Of a DNA stretch of 49,732 nt, positions 1 through 8,800 are shown one piece after another. The notes beneath the pieces are model-generated. The model was not told the origin of the DNA. It saw only the letters and a program-made list of their open reading frames with translations, and did no database searches. This DNA comes from Acidobacteriota bacterium (GTDB lineage: Bacteria; Acidobacteriota; Holophagae; Holophagales; Holophagaceae). Where the stretch lies: positions 1 to 49,732 of the forward strand of contig JAJZQW010000012.1 in the NCBI GenBank assembly GCA_021802985.1, in the 5' to 3' direction. A program made the translations under genes and the position numbers. The first letter of the stretch is position 1, and each line of letters begins with the position of its first letter.

Positions 1-29
1 AACCGCAGGTTCGCAGCAGAGACGAACGC

Positions 30-60
30 TACATCTGGTCCTTGAGGCCCTTGGCCGCCC
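30..60 (-). repeat. second copy of the hup 3' tail
   Basis: Read on the minus strand, this stretch repeats the last codons of hup (KGLKDQM, then a stop) almost exactly; the gene's own end is at about 248-279. The match is about 31 bases, with a TAG stop here in place of TAA. No reading frame upstream of the copy resembles the rest of hup, so only the tail is duplicated, about 219 bases downstream of the gene. Confidence 0.75.
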
Positions 61-81
61 TGGCTCGGGCCTCCGGCCCCT

Positions 82-202
82 CGGGGCTTCGCCCCCGCCA
101 TCGGCTGCGCCGATGCGGCCCCATCCTCCCCTTCGCCTTCGGCTTCGGTCGGATGGTGAAGCCGACCTTGCACGGCCGCAAGGTCGTCGAAGCCAATACG
201 AC
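82..202. other. array of hairpins downstream of hup
   Basis: This non-coding stretch holds consecutive short inverted repeats. They are 83-87/91-95 (loop of 3), 100-105/109-114 (loop of 3), 140-146/158-164 (loop of 11) and 165-171/178-184 (loop of 6). A fifth and longer hairpin follows at 203-226. No convincing gene lies in 1-247. The array could be a structured 3' untranslated region, a cluster of REP-like units or an RNA gene; the sequence alone does not decide between these. Confidence 0.5.
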
Positions 203-226
203 GAAGGCCGCCTTGCGGCGGCCTTC
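203..226 (-). terminator. hairpin behind hup, possible terminator
   Basis: A perfect 10-bp stem (203-212 with 217-226) closes a 4-base loop, 22 bases past the hup stop codon. On the minus strand it is followed by a sequence with only a few scattered T residues, so intrinsic termination would be weak. Confidence 0.45.
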
Positions 227-247
227 TGCGTTGGGCTCTTCCCAGCC

Positions 248-547
248 TTACATCTGGTCCTTGAGGCCCTTGGCCGCCTTGAAGACGACCTTGCGGCCGG
301 CGGGGATCTGGATCTTCTCGCCGGTCTTGGGGTTGCGGCCCATCTTCTCCTTGGTGGCGCGCACCTCGAAGGTGCCGAGGCCGAACAGGTTCACGCGGCT
401 GCCGCCCAGGAGGGTATCCACGATGTGGTCGCGGACGCCGTCGAGGATGGACTTGGCGCGGGCCTTGGAGAGGTCCTGGGCCTCCGCGAGGGCGGCGGCG
501 AGCTCGGCGATGCCGAGGGTTTCGGGCTTGGCAGTGGTCTTCGCCAT
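248..547 (-). CDS. hup: HU-family DNA-binding protein
   Basis: A 99-residue nucleoid protein of the HU/IHF family, which bends and compacts DNA as a dimer. The family signature is clear in the C-terminal half: GLGTFEVR, the flexible DNA-gripping arm around RNPKTGEKIQIPAG, and the final helix ending KGLKDQM. The N-terminal helices carry an alanine-rich stretch as usual. The start at 547 is chosen because AAGGAG lies a few bases upstream; a longer reading frame up to 637 lacks such a site and adds non-family sequence. It is on the same strand as rplI, which lies 112 bases upstream. Whether it is HU or an IHF-like subunit cannot be told from sequence alone. Confidence 0.93.
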   Translation of the reverse strand: MAKTTAKPETLGIAELAAALAEAQDLSKARAKSILDGVRDHIVDTLLGGSRVNLFGLGTFEVRATKEKMGRNPKTGEKIQIPAGRKVVFKAAKGLKDQM

Positions 548-659
548 GGGATGGCTCCTTGAGGATGGGGTGGGCGGGACCGTCGGCGTCGCGACGGGCT
601 CCCGACAGGGCCAGTCCCGGCACCGGGATCCGGCCATTGAGGGGTTCAGGAGAAGGAGG

Positions 660-1109
660 CTATTCCGCCGCGACGGCGGAGACCTCGAGGCTCACCTTGG
701 CGTGTACGCCGCTGTAGAGACGGACATCCACGATGTAGGTTCCGGCATCCTTGATGTGGGGCACGGTGATCTCGCGGCGATCCAGGGTGAAGCCCTTGGC
801 CTTGAACAGCTCGGCCACGTCGGCATTGGTGACGGAACCGAACAAGTGCCCGTGTTCTCCAGCCTTCTTGGCCACGGCGAGCTTCACGGCCTCGAGCTTC
901 TCGGCCAGGCTCTTCGCGTCCGCGAGTTCCTTGGCGCGCAGCTTCTCGGCGCGGATCTTCTCCAGCTCGATCTGGCGCTTGTTGCCGGCGGTGACAGGCA
1001 GGGCCATCTTGCGGGGCAGCAGGAAGTTGCGGGCGTAGCCGTCCTTGACGTTCACGACGTCGCCGCGGGCGCCGAGGTGGGTCACGTTTTCGATGAGCAG
1101 AATCTCCAT
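660..1109 (-). CDS. rplI: 50S ribosomal protein L9 (bL9)
   Basis: A 149-residue bL9, the elongated two-domain protein that binds 23S rRNA near the L1 stalk. The N-terminal domain is typical (MEILLIENVTHLGARGD, then GYARNFLLPR). A long lysine-rich connecting helix follows, and the C-terminal domain contains the GHLFGSVTNADVAE motif. The start at 1109 follows an AAGGGAG site; the open frame runs on to 1211 without family similarity. In many bacteria rplI ends an rpsF-rpsR-rplI operon. Here the space upstream holds a divergent PilZ gene instead, so rplI is separated from those partners. hup follows on the same strand and may be co-transcribed. Confidence 0.96.
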   Translation of the reverse strand: MEILLIENVTHLGARGDVVNVKDGYARNFLLPRKMALPVTAGNKRQIELEKIRAEKLRAKELADAKSLAEKLEAVKLAVAKKAGEHGHLFGSVTNADVAELFKAKGFTLDRREITVPHIKDAGTYIVDVRLYSGVHAKVSLEVSAVAAE

Positions 1110-1312
1110 GGGGACTCCCTTGGGTGAAAATGGGTGGGATGCCAGCCAGCGCCCGATAAGGCGCTGTCCCCGTTTGGTGAGATGGCGTCTGGCGCCATCA
1201 AGGCCTGCCAATGTGGCCGCCCTGTCCCTCGGTGGGTTCAGGCTGGTTCAGAAAATCCAGTGTAACCTGGGACGATTCGATCCCCAACCCAGGATTTCCG
1301 CCCGAGGCCCCC

Positions 1313-1693
1313 ATGAGCAGCCCCGCCGATCGCCGCGACCTTCGACGGGTCATTGTCGGCCCGGAGCATGGCATCAGCTTCACCCTGAGGGGGCACCCCT
1401 ACCAAGAAATCCACATCAGCAACCTGAGCGCCGGAGGCTGCTTCGCCCTGGTGGCCCACCGGGATGCCCGCCTCTTCGAGCGCGGGGCCATCCTGGAGCA
1501 TCTGGTCCTGCTGCACCCCGAACTGCCCAAGGATCCGATGATCGCCACGGTGGCCTACGTGCTGGGTTCCCGCCCCGGTTCCGCCCCCATGGATGTGGTC
1601 GGGGTGGGCATCCAGTTCCTCAGCATGGAGCCGCCCGCCCGGGCCAGCCTGGAGGCCTGGATCGATGCCTCCATGGCCTCCCAGAAGAACTGA
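1313..1693 (+). CDS. PilZ-domain protein
   Basis: A 126-residue single-domain protein. It shows the PilZ layout: an arginine-rich start (DRRDLRR), the central NLSAGGCF resembling the (D/N)xSxxG motif, and a closing VGVGIQFL strand. PilZ domains commonly bind cyclic di-GMP through RxxxR and DxSxxG motifs. Here the second motif reads NLSAGG, so binding is plausible but not certain. There is no signal peptide or membrane segment, so it should be cytosolic. It is divergent from rplI and convergent with the aminotransferase gene, ending only 6 bases from that gene's stop. The start at 1313 is the ATG at which family similarity begins. Confidence 0.8.
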   Translation: MSSPADRRDLRRVIVGPEHGISFTLRGHPYQEIHISNLSAGGCFALVAHRDARLFERGAILEHLVLLHPELPKDPMIATVAYVLGSRPGSAPMDVVGVGIQFLSMEPPARASLEAWIDASMASQKN

Positions 1694-1699
1694 GGGGGC

Positions 1700-2827
1700 C
1701 TATTTCCGCCCGAAGAACCCGAGGATGGCCGATGCCACCTCTTCGCGCATGGCCTCCGTCATCTCGGGGTAGACGGGCAGGCTGAGCACTTCCTTCGCCG
1801 CCAGCTCGGATTCCGGCAGCTGACCGGTCTTGTAGCCCAGGGAGGCGAAACAGGGCTGCTCGTGGAGGCAGATGGGGTAGTAGATGGCGCTGCCGATGCC
1901 GCGCTCCTTCAGGTGGGCCTGGAGCGCATCCCGCTTCCCACCCTTCACGCGGATGGTGAACTGGTTGTAGATGTGGCGGCCGTCCGGCACCACCTCGCGG
2001 GGCAATACCGCCTCGCCGGCGGCCAGATCCTTCATGCGCGCGTGGTACCAGGCCGCGTGCTTCCGCCGCCCCTCGTGCCAGCCGTCGAGCATGGGCAGCT
2101 TGGCCCGGAGCACCAGGGCCTGGAACTCGTCCATGCGCCCGTTCATGCCCACCTCGTGGTGGACGTAGACCGGCTCCATGCCGTGCACCCGGAGGCGGCG
2201 CACCTGCTGGCCCAGGGCCGCGTCGTCGCGGATGGCCGTCATGCCCGCATCGCCGAAGGCACCAAGGTTCTTGGTGGGGTAGAAGCTGTAGGCGGTCATC
2301 TGGCCGAACTGGCCCGCGGACTTGCCCCAACCCTTGGCGCCCAGGCTCTGGCAGGCGTCCTCGATCACGGGAATGCCGTGCTTGTCCGCCACCGCCATGA
2401 TGCCGGGCATGTCCGCCAGCTGGCCGAAGAGGTGCACGGGGATGATGGCCTTGGTGCGGGACGTGATGGCGGCCTCCACCAGGGCGCCGGTGGCGTTGAA
2501 GGTGGCGGGATCCAGGTCGATGAAGACGGGCTTCGCCCCCAGGCGCGACACCACCCCCGCGGTGGCGAAGAAGGTGAAGCTGGGCACGATCACCTCGTCC
2601 CCGTGCCCCACGCCCAGGGCCATGAGGGCCACCAGCAGCGCGTCGGTGCCGCTGGACATGGCCACGGCATGCGCCGGGCCCGCGTAGGCCGCGATCTCGG
2701 CCTCCAGGCCCTTCACGTTCTCCCCCAGGATGAAGGAGGAGCGGTCGATGAGGCCCGAGAGCCCCTCCAGCACCTTCGCCTTCACGGCGGCGTTCTGCGG
2801 CGCGAGCTCAAGCATCGGGACGGGCAT
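1700..2827 (-). CDS. DegT/DnrJ/EryC1-family aminotransferase
   Basis: A 375-residue PLP-dependent sugar aminotransferase of the DegT/DnrJ/EryC1/StrS family. These enzymes add an amino group to nucleotide-linked keto-sugars for lipopolysaccharide, O-antigen or glycan synthesis. Visible signatures are SSGTDALLVAL (phosphate binding), IEDACQSLGA (the cofactor-binding aspartate) and SFYPTKNLGAFGDAG with the Schiff-base lysine. The C-terminal substrate region contains YYPICLHEQPCF. The start at 2827 is preferred over an in-frame ATG at 2839 because GGAGG lies the right distance before 2827 and overlaps the upstream ATG. No other sugar-nucleotide gene adjoins it, so its substrate cannot be named. 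Confidence 0.9.
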   Translation of the reverse strand: MPVPMLELAPQNAAVKAKVLEGLSGLIDRSSFILGENVKGLEAEIAAYAGPAHAVAMSSGTDALLVALMALGVGHGDEVIVPSFTFFATAGVVSRLGAKPVFIDLDPATFNATGALVEAAITSRTKAIIPVHLFGQLADMPGIMAVADKHGIPVIEDACQSLGAKGWGKSAGQFGQMTAYSFYPTKNLGAFGDAGMTAIRDDAALGQQVRRLRVHGMEPVYVHHEVGMNGRMDEFQALVLRAKLPMLDGWHEGRRKHAAWYHARMKDLAAGEAVLPREVVPDGRHIYNQFTIRVKGGKRDALQAHLKERGIGSAIYYPICLHEQPCFASLGYKTGQLPESELAAKEVLSLPVYPEMTEAMREEVASAILGFFGRK

Positions 2828-2907
2828 GGGAGCCTCCATTCGCGGTTGTCAAGTATGCCAGCGGGTCAAGAGTGATTCAGTCACATCGCACTGAGCGAAG
2901 AGAAGCT

Positions 2908-3008
2908 GATCACGGAAGGCGCAGAAATCACACGGAAAACACGGAATAGGAGACCACCTTCCTTTTTGTTTCCGCGTCCTCCGTGAACCTTCCGCGTCTT
3001 CCGCGACC
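2908..3008. repeat. imperfect inverted-repeat element, CACGGAA type
   Basis: The gap between lysS and the aminotransferase gene contains two arms. The left arm (about 2908-2946) repeats a CACGGAA/CGCAGAA-like unit, and the right arm (about 2969-3008) is its approximate reverse complement. The spacer is about 20 bases and pyrimidine-rich. The layout matches the elements at 8801-9311 and 12584-12697. Confidence 0.6.
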
Positions 3009-3010
3009 AG

Positions 3011-4522
3011 CTACTCGGATTCTCCGGCTTCCTGCGGCTTCATCGGTCGCATGAGCGGGAACAGGATGACGTCGCGGATGCTGGCGCTGTTGGTGAGGAG
3101 CATGACGAGACGGTCGATGCCGATGCCTTCGCCGCCGGTGGGCGGGAACCCGTGTTCCAGGCTGGTGATGAAGTCCTGGTCCAGGTGCATGGCCTCGTCG
3201 TTGCCCGCCTCGCGCTCGACCATCTGGGCCTGGAAGCGCGCCATCTGGTCGACGGGATCATTCAGTTCGGAGTAGGCGTTCGCGATCTCCATGCCGCCGA
3301 TGAACAGCTCGAAGCGGTCCACGAAGCGTTCGTCGCCTTCCAGTGTCTTGGTCAGGGGCGACAGCTCGATGGGGTAGTCGGTGATGAAGGTGGGCTGGAC
3401 GAGCTGCTTCTCGGCGTGGTGCTCGAAGAGATCGCCCAGCAGCACGCCCGTGATCTTCGTGTCCGCATCCTCGATGTGGGCCGCCTTGGCCAGGGTCCGG
3501 ATGCTGGTGTCGTCCTCCAGCAGGTGGCGTTCGATGCCGCCGAACTCGGCGATGGCATCCTTCATGGTGAGCCGCCGGAAGGGGGCGGCGTACGAGATCA
3601 CCTGGTCGCCCCAGGGCAGGGCCTCGGCGCCCATGATGTCGCGGGCCACGGTGGAGAGGAGCCCTTCGGTGAGGGCCATCATGTCCCGCAGATCGCTGCC
3701 GGCCTCGTACATCTCCATCATGGTGAACTCGGGGTTGTGGCGGACGCTCAGCCCCTCGTTGCGGAAGTTGCGGTTGATCTCGAAGACCTTCTCGAAGCCG
3801 CCCACGATGAGCCGCTTGAGATACAGTTCCGGCGCGATGCGGAGGTAGAGCGGCATATCCAGGGCGTTGTGGTGGGTCGTGAAGGGCCGGGCCGTGGCGC
3901 CGCCCGGGATGGGCTGCATCATGGGCGTCTCCACCTCCAGGTAGCCCTGCCCTTCCATGAAGCGCCGCACGGCGCTCACGATGCGCGAGCGGGTCTGGAA
4001 GGTCTTCAGCACCTCCGGGTTCGAGACGAGATCCAGGTACCGCTGGCGGTAGCGCTGCTCCTTGTCCTGCAGGCCGTGCCATTTCTCCGGCAGGGGGAGC
4101 AGGGCCTTGGCGAGGAACTGGACCGTCTTCACCCGTACGCTCAGCTCGCCGGTTTTGGTCCGCATCAGGGGCCCGGTGACGCTTACGAAATCGCCCATGT
4201 CCAGGAGCTTGAGCACGTCCCAGCCGGGCTCGGCCACATCGTTCATGCGGAAGAAGGCCTGGATCTTCTCGCCGTTCTCCGTGAGGTGGGCGAAGACGCT
4301 CTTGCCCATCTCGCGGATGGTGAGCACGCGGCCCATGACGGAGACGGTGAGACCCAGGGCCTCCAGCTTCTCGTTCGGCCAGGCCTCCGCGTCGGCGTAG
4401 GCCTCCGCCAGCTGGGCCAGCCCGTGGGTGCGCTCCGCCTTCCGCGGCCAGATATCCAGGCCGAGGGCCTTGAGCTTCCCGAGCTTCTCGAGGCGGGCAT
4501 CGCGGTACTGGTTGGGCTGCAT
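3011..4522 (-). CDS. lysS: lysyl-tRNA synthetase, class II
   Basis: A 503-residue class II lysyl-tRNA synthetase, which charges tRNA-Lys with lysine using ATP. It has the usual layout. An N-terminal OB-fold anticodon-binding domain runs over roughly residues 55-150. The catalytic domain follows with motif 1 around FMEGQGYLEVETPMM, motif 2 in FRNEGLSVRHNPEFT and motif 3 in GIGIDRLVMLL. Length is normal for bacterial LysS (about 490-510). The start at 4522 has a GGAG site upstream. It is on the minus strand, flanked on its 3' side by an inverted-repeat element. Confidence 0.97.
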   Translation of the reverse strand: MQPNQYRDARLEKLGKLKALGLDIWPRKAERTHGLAQLAEAYADAEAWPNEKLEALGLTVSVMGRVLTIREMGKSVFAHLTENGEKIQAFFRMNDVAEPGWDVLKLLDMGDFVSVTGPLMRTKTGELSVRVKTVQFLAKALLPLPEKWHGLQDKEQRYRQRYLDLVSNPEVLKTFQTRSRIVSAVRRFMEGQGYLEVETPMMQPIPGGATARPFTTHHNALDMPLYLRIAPELYLKRLIVGGFEKVFEINRNFRNEGLSVRHNPEFTMMEMYEAGSDLRDMMALTEGLLSTVARDIMGAEALPWGDQVISYAAPFRRLTMKDAIAEFGGIERHLLEDDTSIRTLAKAAHIEDADTKITGVLLGDLFEHHAEKQLVQPTFITDYPIELSPLTKTLEGDERFVDRFELFIGGMEIANAYSELNDPVDQMARFQAQMVEREAGNDEAMHLDQDFITSLEHGFPPTGGEGIGIDRLVMLLTNSASIRDVILFPLMRPMKPQEAGESE

Positions 4523-4570
4523 GGGGACTCCGGTCGCGGCCGGGCCGCGATCTTCCAGTCTAACGGGGCC

Positions 4571-5599
4571 TCAGCTCCGGCCGAAGCGGTAGGCCGTGAA
4601 GGCCGTGATGTCCGGGGCGGTGTAGGTCCCCGCCTCCTCGCTGAACCCGAAGCGCCAGCGCGGCAGCCGCGTGTGCCGGAAGGTCCAGTGCTGCTGCCAC
4701 CCGGCCCGGTCGATGCGGACAATGCCGGTGCGGTAGGGACTTCCCGCGTAGGCCAGGGCCACCTCGATGCCCAGCCCAGAGATCGGGCCGTCGCCATCCC
4801 CTCGCCAGCCCAGGCTGGCCCAGGCGCGACTGAAGGAGGTCTTGTCCAGGACCGTCCGGAGCGGGCTGTGCGCCGGCAGGCCGAGCACCACCCGCTCCGC
4901 CTGCCCGAAGACCCGCCAGTGGCCGTAGCGATGCCACAGGGCGCCTCCCACCAGTCCGTCCGTGCCGCCATCGCCCGAGAAATCCGACTGCCTCCCGGTG
5001 GGCAGCTGCACGGAGGCCCCGATCCGGCCACCGGCATCCGGGGTGCCGAAGGGCCGCACCCAGGCCAGATCCACGTCCATGAGGGCGAGGCCCGGACGGG
5101 AGAGGTCCCCCACCACGACCCCATCCCGCTCCAGGTGGTAGGCGAGACGGTTCTTGGGGGCGTACTGCCGCCCGCCCTGATCCATGCCGAACAGCCGGTG
5201 CCAGTTCCAGATGAGCTGATCCGTGATGCCCCCCGAACGCTCCGCGAGGCGCACCCGCAGGTTCAGGCGCGAGGCCCCCAGTGCATGGGCCAGATCCGCA
5301 GTGATCTGCCACGAATCGCCATCCAGACGGGCGAAGGTGCGGCCATCGGCGCTGTGCTCCATGTCCGGCCGGAGGAACTGGCTGGTGGTCTCCAGGGCCA
5401 CCTCCGTCACACCCTCCGGAAGGGGCTCCGGAAAGCCCTCGAACCAGGCCACCCGGTTGGGCCGCGGGGTCTCCTGGGCGCCCAGGGACAGGGCCACCAG
5501 GGCGAGGGCAGCAGCTCGGAGGAGCCGTCCGGATGCCTGACCCGCGGTAGGGGCGAAGGGCTGAAGGGCCCGGTGGATGGGGAGATTGACGAAGGTCAC
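4571..5599 (-). CDS. outer-membrane beta-barrel protein, DUF3187-like
   Basis: A 342-residue exported protein, probably an outer-membrane barrel. A GTG start at 5599 is chosen because AAGGAGG lies eight bases before it. The frame stays open for another 1.3 kb upstream, but that part is the antisense of gltA. About 30 residues in, a hydrophobic stretch (LLRAAALALVALSLGAQ) looks like a signal peptide with cleavage near GAQ-ETP. The rest alternates polar and aromatic strands (IWNWHRLFGMD, YHLERDGVVVGDL, TAYRFGRS at the C-terminus), as in barrels. I associate it with DUF3187, whose function is unknown; this is recognition by pattern, not by alignment. It lies 48 bases upstream of lysS on the same strand. 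Confidence 0.65.
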   Translation of the reverse strand: MTFVNLPIHRALQPFAPTAGQASGRLLRAAALALVALSLGAQETPRPNRVAWFEGFPEPLPEGVTEVALETTSQFLRPDMEHSADGRTFARLDGDSWQITADLAHALGASRLNLRVRLAERSGGITDQLIWNWHRLFGMDQGGRQYAPKNRLAYHLERDGVVVGDLSRPGLALMDVDLAWVRPFGTPDAGGRIGASVQLPTGRQSDFSGDGGTDGLVGGALWHRYGHWRVFGQAERVVLGLPAHSPLRTVLDKTSFSRAWASLGWRGDGDGPISGLGIEVALAYAGSPYRTGIVRIDRAGWQQHWTFRHTRLPRWRFGFSEEAGTYTAPDITAFTAYRFGRS

Positions 5600-5782
5600 G
5601 GCCACAGCCTCCTTGATCGGTCCTATTCTGCCCTTGCGGAATCGGTGTACTTTCATTAATTCCGCATTGGTCATTAAAGAATACGACGCCCTCGATAGAC
5701 GATGCTCGCATAATGATCGGGCAGCCTCGTCCCGACCCTGCGCCACCTTCCCTCCCACCTCCGCTCTCTGAGGAGACGCGCC

Positions 5783-7093
5783 ATGACCCGTCTGAAGACC
5801 CGGCTTCTGGAAAAGATCCAGGAACACCGCCCGCGCACCCAGAAACTCACCAAGGAGTTCGCGGATGTCGTCATCGACCAGGTGAACATCGGCCAGGTCA
5901 TCGGCGGCGCCCGCGACATCCACGCCCTGGTGACCGACATCTCCTACCTGGACCCTCAGGAAGGCATCCGGTTCCGCGGGAAGAACATCCCTGAGACCTT
6001 CGCGGCGCTGCCCAAGGCCGCCGGCGGTGAGTATCCGACGGTGGAGGCCTTCTGGTTCTTCCTGCTCACCGGGGACATCCCCACCCAGGCCGAGGCCGAC
6101 GAGGTGCTGGCGGACTTCCAGTCCCGCGCCAAGGTGCCCGCCTACGTCTTCGACGTGCTCCGCGCCATGCCCAAGGACAGCCACCCGATGGCCATGCTGT
6201 CCACCGCCGTGCTCGCCATGCAGAAGGAGAGCCAGTTCGCGGCGAAGTACCACGACACGAAGAAGAACGACTACTGGGACGCGATGTACGAGGATGCGTC
6301 CGACCTGATCGCCCGGCTGCCCGAGGTCGCGGCCTTCATCTACCGCCTGAAGTACAAGAACGGCGACATCATCGCACCCAAGGCCGGCCTGGACATGGGC
6401 GCCAACTTCGCCCACATGATGGGCATCGCCAAGCCCTATGACGATGTGGCCCGGATGTATTTCATCCTTCACAGCGATCACGAGAGCGGCAACGTCAGCG
6501 CCCACACCACCCACCTGGTGGCCTCCGCCCTGTCCGACGCCTACTACAGCCTGAGCGCCGGCCTGAATGGCCTCGCCGGCCCCCTGCACGGCCTCGCCAA
6601 CCAGGAGGTGCTGGACTGGATCATGCAGTTCCAGAAGCAGCTGGGCGGCGCCGAGCCCACCGAGGAGAACGTCAAGAAGGCCCTGTGGGACACCCTGAAC
6701 TCCGGCCACGTCATCCCCGGCTACGGCCATGCCGTGCTGCGCAAGACCGACCCGCGCTACACCGCGCAGATGGAATTCGCGCTCAAGCACCTGCCGAAGG
6801 ATCCCCTGTTCAAGCTCGTGAACATGATCTACCACGTCGCCCCGGGCGTGCTGACCGAGCAGGGCAAGACCAAGAACCCCTGGCCCAACGTGGATGCCCA
6901 CAGCGGCGTGATCCAGTGGTACTACGGCCTGAAGGAGTACGACTTCTACACCGTGCTCTTCGGCGTCGGCCGCGCCTTGGGCGTACTGGCCAACATCACC
7001 TGGGACCGTGCCCTGGGCTACCCCCTGGAGCGCCCCAAGTCCGTCACCACCGCCATGCTCGAAGAGTGGGCGGCCAAGGGCGGGCGGAAGTAG
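5783..7093 (+). CDS. gltA: citrate synthase, eukaryotic (mitochondrial) type
   Basis: A 436-residue citrate synthase, which condenses acetyl-CoA and oxaloacetate at the entry of the TCA cycle. It resembles the mitochondrial form rather than the usual bacterial GltA: NVSAHTTHLVASALSD and GLAGPLHGLANQEVL are close to my memory of the animal enzyme. The catalytic triad is present as His269 (GPLHG), His316 (GYGHA) and Asp371 (PNVDAHSG), with spacing like that of the pig enzyme. There is no targeting peptide. Such enzymes are known in Geobacteraceae. The start follows a GAGGAGA site, and a perfect 18-bp hairpin ends the transcript. It is transcribed alone, divergent from the barrel protein gene. 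Confidence 0.95.
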   Translation: MTRLKTRLLEKIQEHRPRTQKLTKEFADVVIDQVNIGQVIGGARDIHALVTDISYLDPQEGIRFRGKNIPETFAALPKAAGGEYPTVEAFWFFLLTGDIPTQAEADEVLADFQSRAKVPAYVFDVLRAMPKDSHPMAMLSTAVLAMQKESQFAAKYHDTKKNDYWDAMYEDASDLIARLPEVAAFIYRLKYKNGDIIAPKAGLDMGANFAHMMGIAKPYDDVARMYFILHSDHESGNVSAHTTHLVASALSDAYYSLSAGLNGLAGPLHGLANQEVLDWIMQFQKQLGGAEPTEENVKKALWDTLNSGHVIPGYGHAVLRKTDPRYTAQMEFALKHLPKDPLFKLVNMIYHVAPGVLTEQGKTKNPWPNVDAHSGVIQWYYGLKEYDFYTVLFGVGRALGVLANITWDRALGYPLERPKSVTTAMLEEWAAKGGRK

Positions 7094-7111
7094 GCCGCAG
7101 GCTTCAGACTT

Positions 7112-7151
7112 CAGGAAAAGGGGCGGGCCGATGGGCCCGCCCCTTTTCCTG
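7112..7151. terminator. bidirectional terminator between gltA and pyrG
   Basis: A perfect 18-bp stem (7112-7129 with 7134-7151) closes a 4-base loop. AAAA on one side and TTTT on the other serve both the plus-strand gltA and the minus-strand pyrG, whose 3' ends face each other here. Confidence 0.9.
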
Positions 7152-7165
7152 TCCGAACCCTCCGC

Positions 7166-8776
7166 CTATCCCCGGTGTTCCGCGCTGGCCTTCACGAAGG
7201 CCGTGAAGAGCGGATGCGGATTCAGGGGGCGACTCTTGAACTCCGGGTGGAACTGGCAGGCCAGGAAGTAGGGGTGCGCGGGCACCTCGATGATCTCGAC
7301 GAAGACCCCGTCGGGGCTCATGCCGGTGAAGGCGAAACCGCGGTCCTCCAGCGCCTTCCGGTACTCGTGGTTGAACTCGTAGCGATGCCGGTGCCGTTCG
7401 CTGATCTCCGTCGCGCCGTAGGCCGCCGCCGCGTGACTCCCGGCGGCCAGCTTGCACGGATAGGCGCCCAGGCGCATGGTGCCACCCAGTTCCTCCACAT
7501 CCACCAGCTCCCGCAGCTTGAAGATGACCCGGTGCTTCGGCGCGTCGTCGAACTCCGTGGAGTCGGCGCCCTCCAGCCCCGCCACGTGGCGGGCGTACTC
7601 GATGGAGGCCATCTGCATGCCGAGGCAGATGCCGAAGAAGGGCACCTTGTGTTCGCGGGCGTACTGGATGGACTTGACCATGCCGCGGGTGCCCCGCACA
7701 CCGAAGCCACCCGGCACCAGGATGCCGTCACAGTCCTGCAGGAACGAGGCCGGGTCCTGGTTCTCCAGATCCTCCGCCTCGATCCACTTGAGGTCCACCT
7801 GGGTCTCCAGCCCGTAGCCCGCGTGATGGAGGGCCTCGATGAGGCTCTTGTAGCTCTCCTTGAACTCCACGTACTTGCCCACCACGGCGATGCGCACGCT
7901 GCCCTTGGGATTGCGGATGCGATGCAGGAGAGACTGCCAGGCGCTGAGGTCCGGTTCCTTGTCCCCCAGCCCCAGCAGCGTGGCCACCTTGGCATCCAGG
8001 CCCTCCAGGTGCAGGTTCAGGGGCACCTCGTAGATGGTGTGGGCGTCCCGGCAGCTGAACACTGCGTCCGGCGTCACGGAGCAGAACAGCGCGATCTTGT
8101 CCTTCAGGTCGCGGGGAATGTCCTGCTCGGCGCGGCAGAGCAGCACGTCGGGCTGGATGCCGAGGGCCCGCAGCTCCTTGACGCTGTGCTGGGTGGGCTT
8201 CGACTTCAACTCCCCCGCGGCCTTGATGTAGGGCACGTAGGTGAGGTGCATGTTGAGGGCGTTGGCACGGTTGGCGGTATCGTGGCCCACCTCCAGCTTG
8301 AACTGGCGGATGGCCTCCAGGAACGGCTGGCTCTCGATGTCGCCCACCGTGCCACCGATCTCGATGATCACCACGTCCATGTCCTTGGCGACCTTCTTCA
8401 TCACGCCCTTGATCTCGTCCGTGATGTGCGGGATCACCTGCACGGTCTTGCCCAGGTAGTCCCCGCGGCGCTCCTTCTGGATGACCGTGTTGTAGATCCT
8501 GCCGGTGGTGATGGTGTGGTTGTGGGTGGTGGGCACAGAGGTGAACCGCTCGTAGTGGCCCAGATCCAGGTCCGTCTCCGCCCCGTCGTCCGTGACGAAT
8601 ACCTCGCCGTGCTGAAACGGCGACATGGTGCCCGGATCCACGTTGAGGTAGGGATCCATCTTCATGAGCGTGACCTTCAGCCCCCGGGCCTCCAGCAGCG
8701 CCCCGAGACTAGCCGCCGCGATGCCCTTGCCAAGGGAACTCAGCACACCGCCGGTCACGAACACATACTTGGTCAT
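7166..8776 (-). CDS. pyrG: CTP synthase
   Basis: A 536-residue CTP synthase, which aminates UTP to CTP with glutamine and ATP. The N-terminal synthetase domain (to about residue 270) opens with [17 protein letters not shown], the P-loop-like start. It includes [23 protein letters not shown] and the [12 protein letters not shown] segment. The C-terminal class I glutamine amidotransferase domain has PGGFGVRG, the nucleophile in GICLGMQMA and the closing [10 protein letters not shown]. The start at 8776 is where family similarity begins, preceded by GGAG; twenty further upstream codons are open but not family-like. The GxxExxY element begins about 25 bases before this start, so it could affect the pyrG promoter or leader. 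Confidence 0.97.
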   Translation of the reverse strand: MTKYVFVTGGVLSSLGKGIAAASLGALLEARGLKVTLMKMDPYLNVDPGTMSPFQHGEVFVTDDGAETDLDLGHYERFTSVPTTHNHTITTGRIYNTVIQKERRGDYLGKTVQVIPHITDEIKGVMKKVAKDMDVVIIEIGGTVGDIESQPFLEAIRQFKLEVGHDTANRANALNMHLTYVPYIKAAGELKSKPTQHSVKELRALGIQPDVLLCRAEQDIPRDLKDKIALFCSVTPDAVFSCRDAHTIYEVPLNLHLEGLDAKVATLLGLGDKEPDLSAWQSLLHRIRNPKGSVRIAVVGKYVEFKESYKSLIEALHHAGYGLETQVDLKWIEAEDLENQDPASFLQDCDGILVPGGFGVRGTRGMVKSIQYAREHKVPFFGICLGMQMASIEYARHVAGLEGADSTEFDDAPKHRVIFKLRELVDVEELGGTMRLGAYPCKLAAGSHAAAAYGATEISERHRHRYEFNHEYRKALEDRGFAFTGMSPDGVFVEIIEVPAHPYFLACQFHPEFKSRPLNPHPLFTAFVKASAEHRG

Positions 8777-8800
8777 CGCACACTCCAACAACAAAAACGG

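Noticed and set aside
3152..5659. An 835-codon plus-strand open frame across lysS and its neighbour.
   Set aside because: It is antisense to two recognised genes, rich in His/Gly/Leu typical of antisense frames in high-GC DNA, with no family motif.
5600..6901. A minus-strand open frame runs on upstream of the barrel protein across gltA.
   Set aside because: It is the antisense of gltA; a GTG with a strong ribosome site at 5599 and a signal peptide define the real gene.
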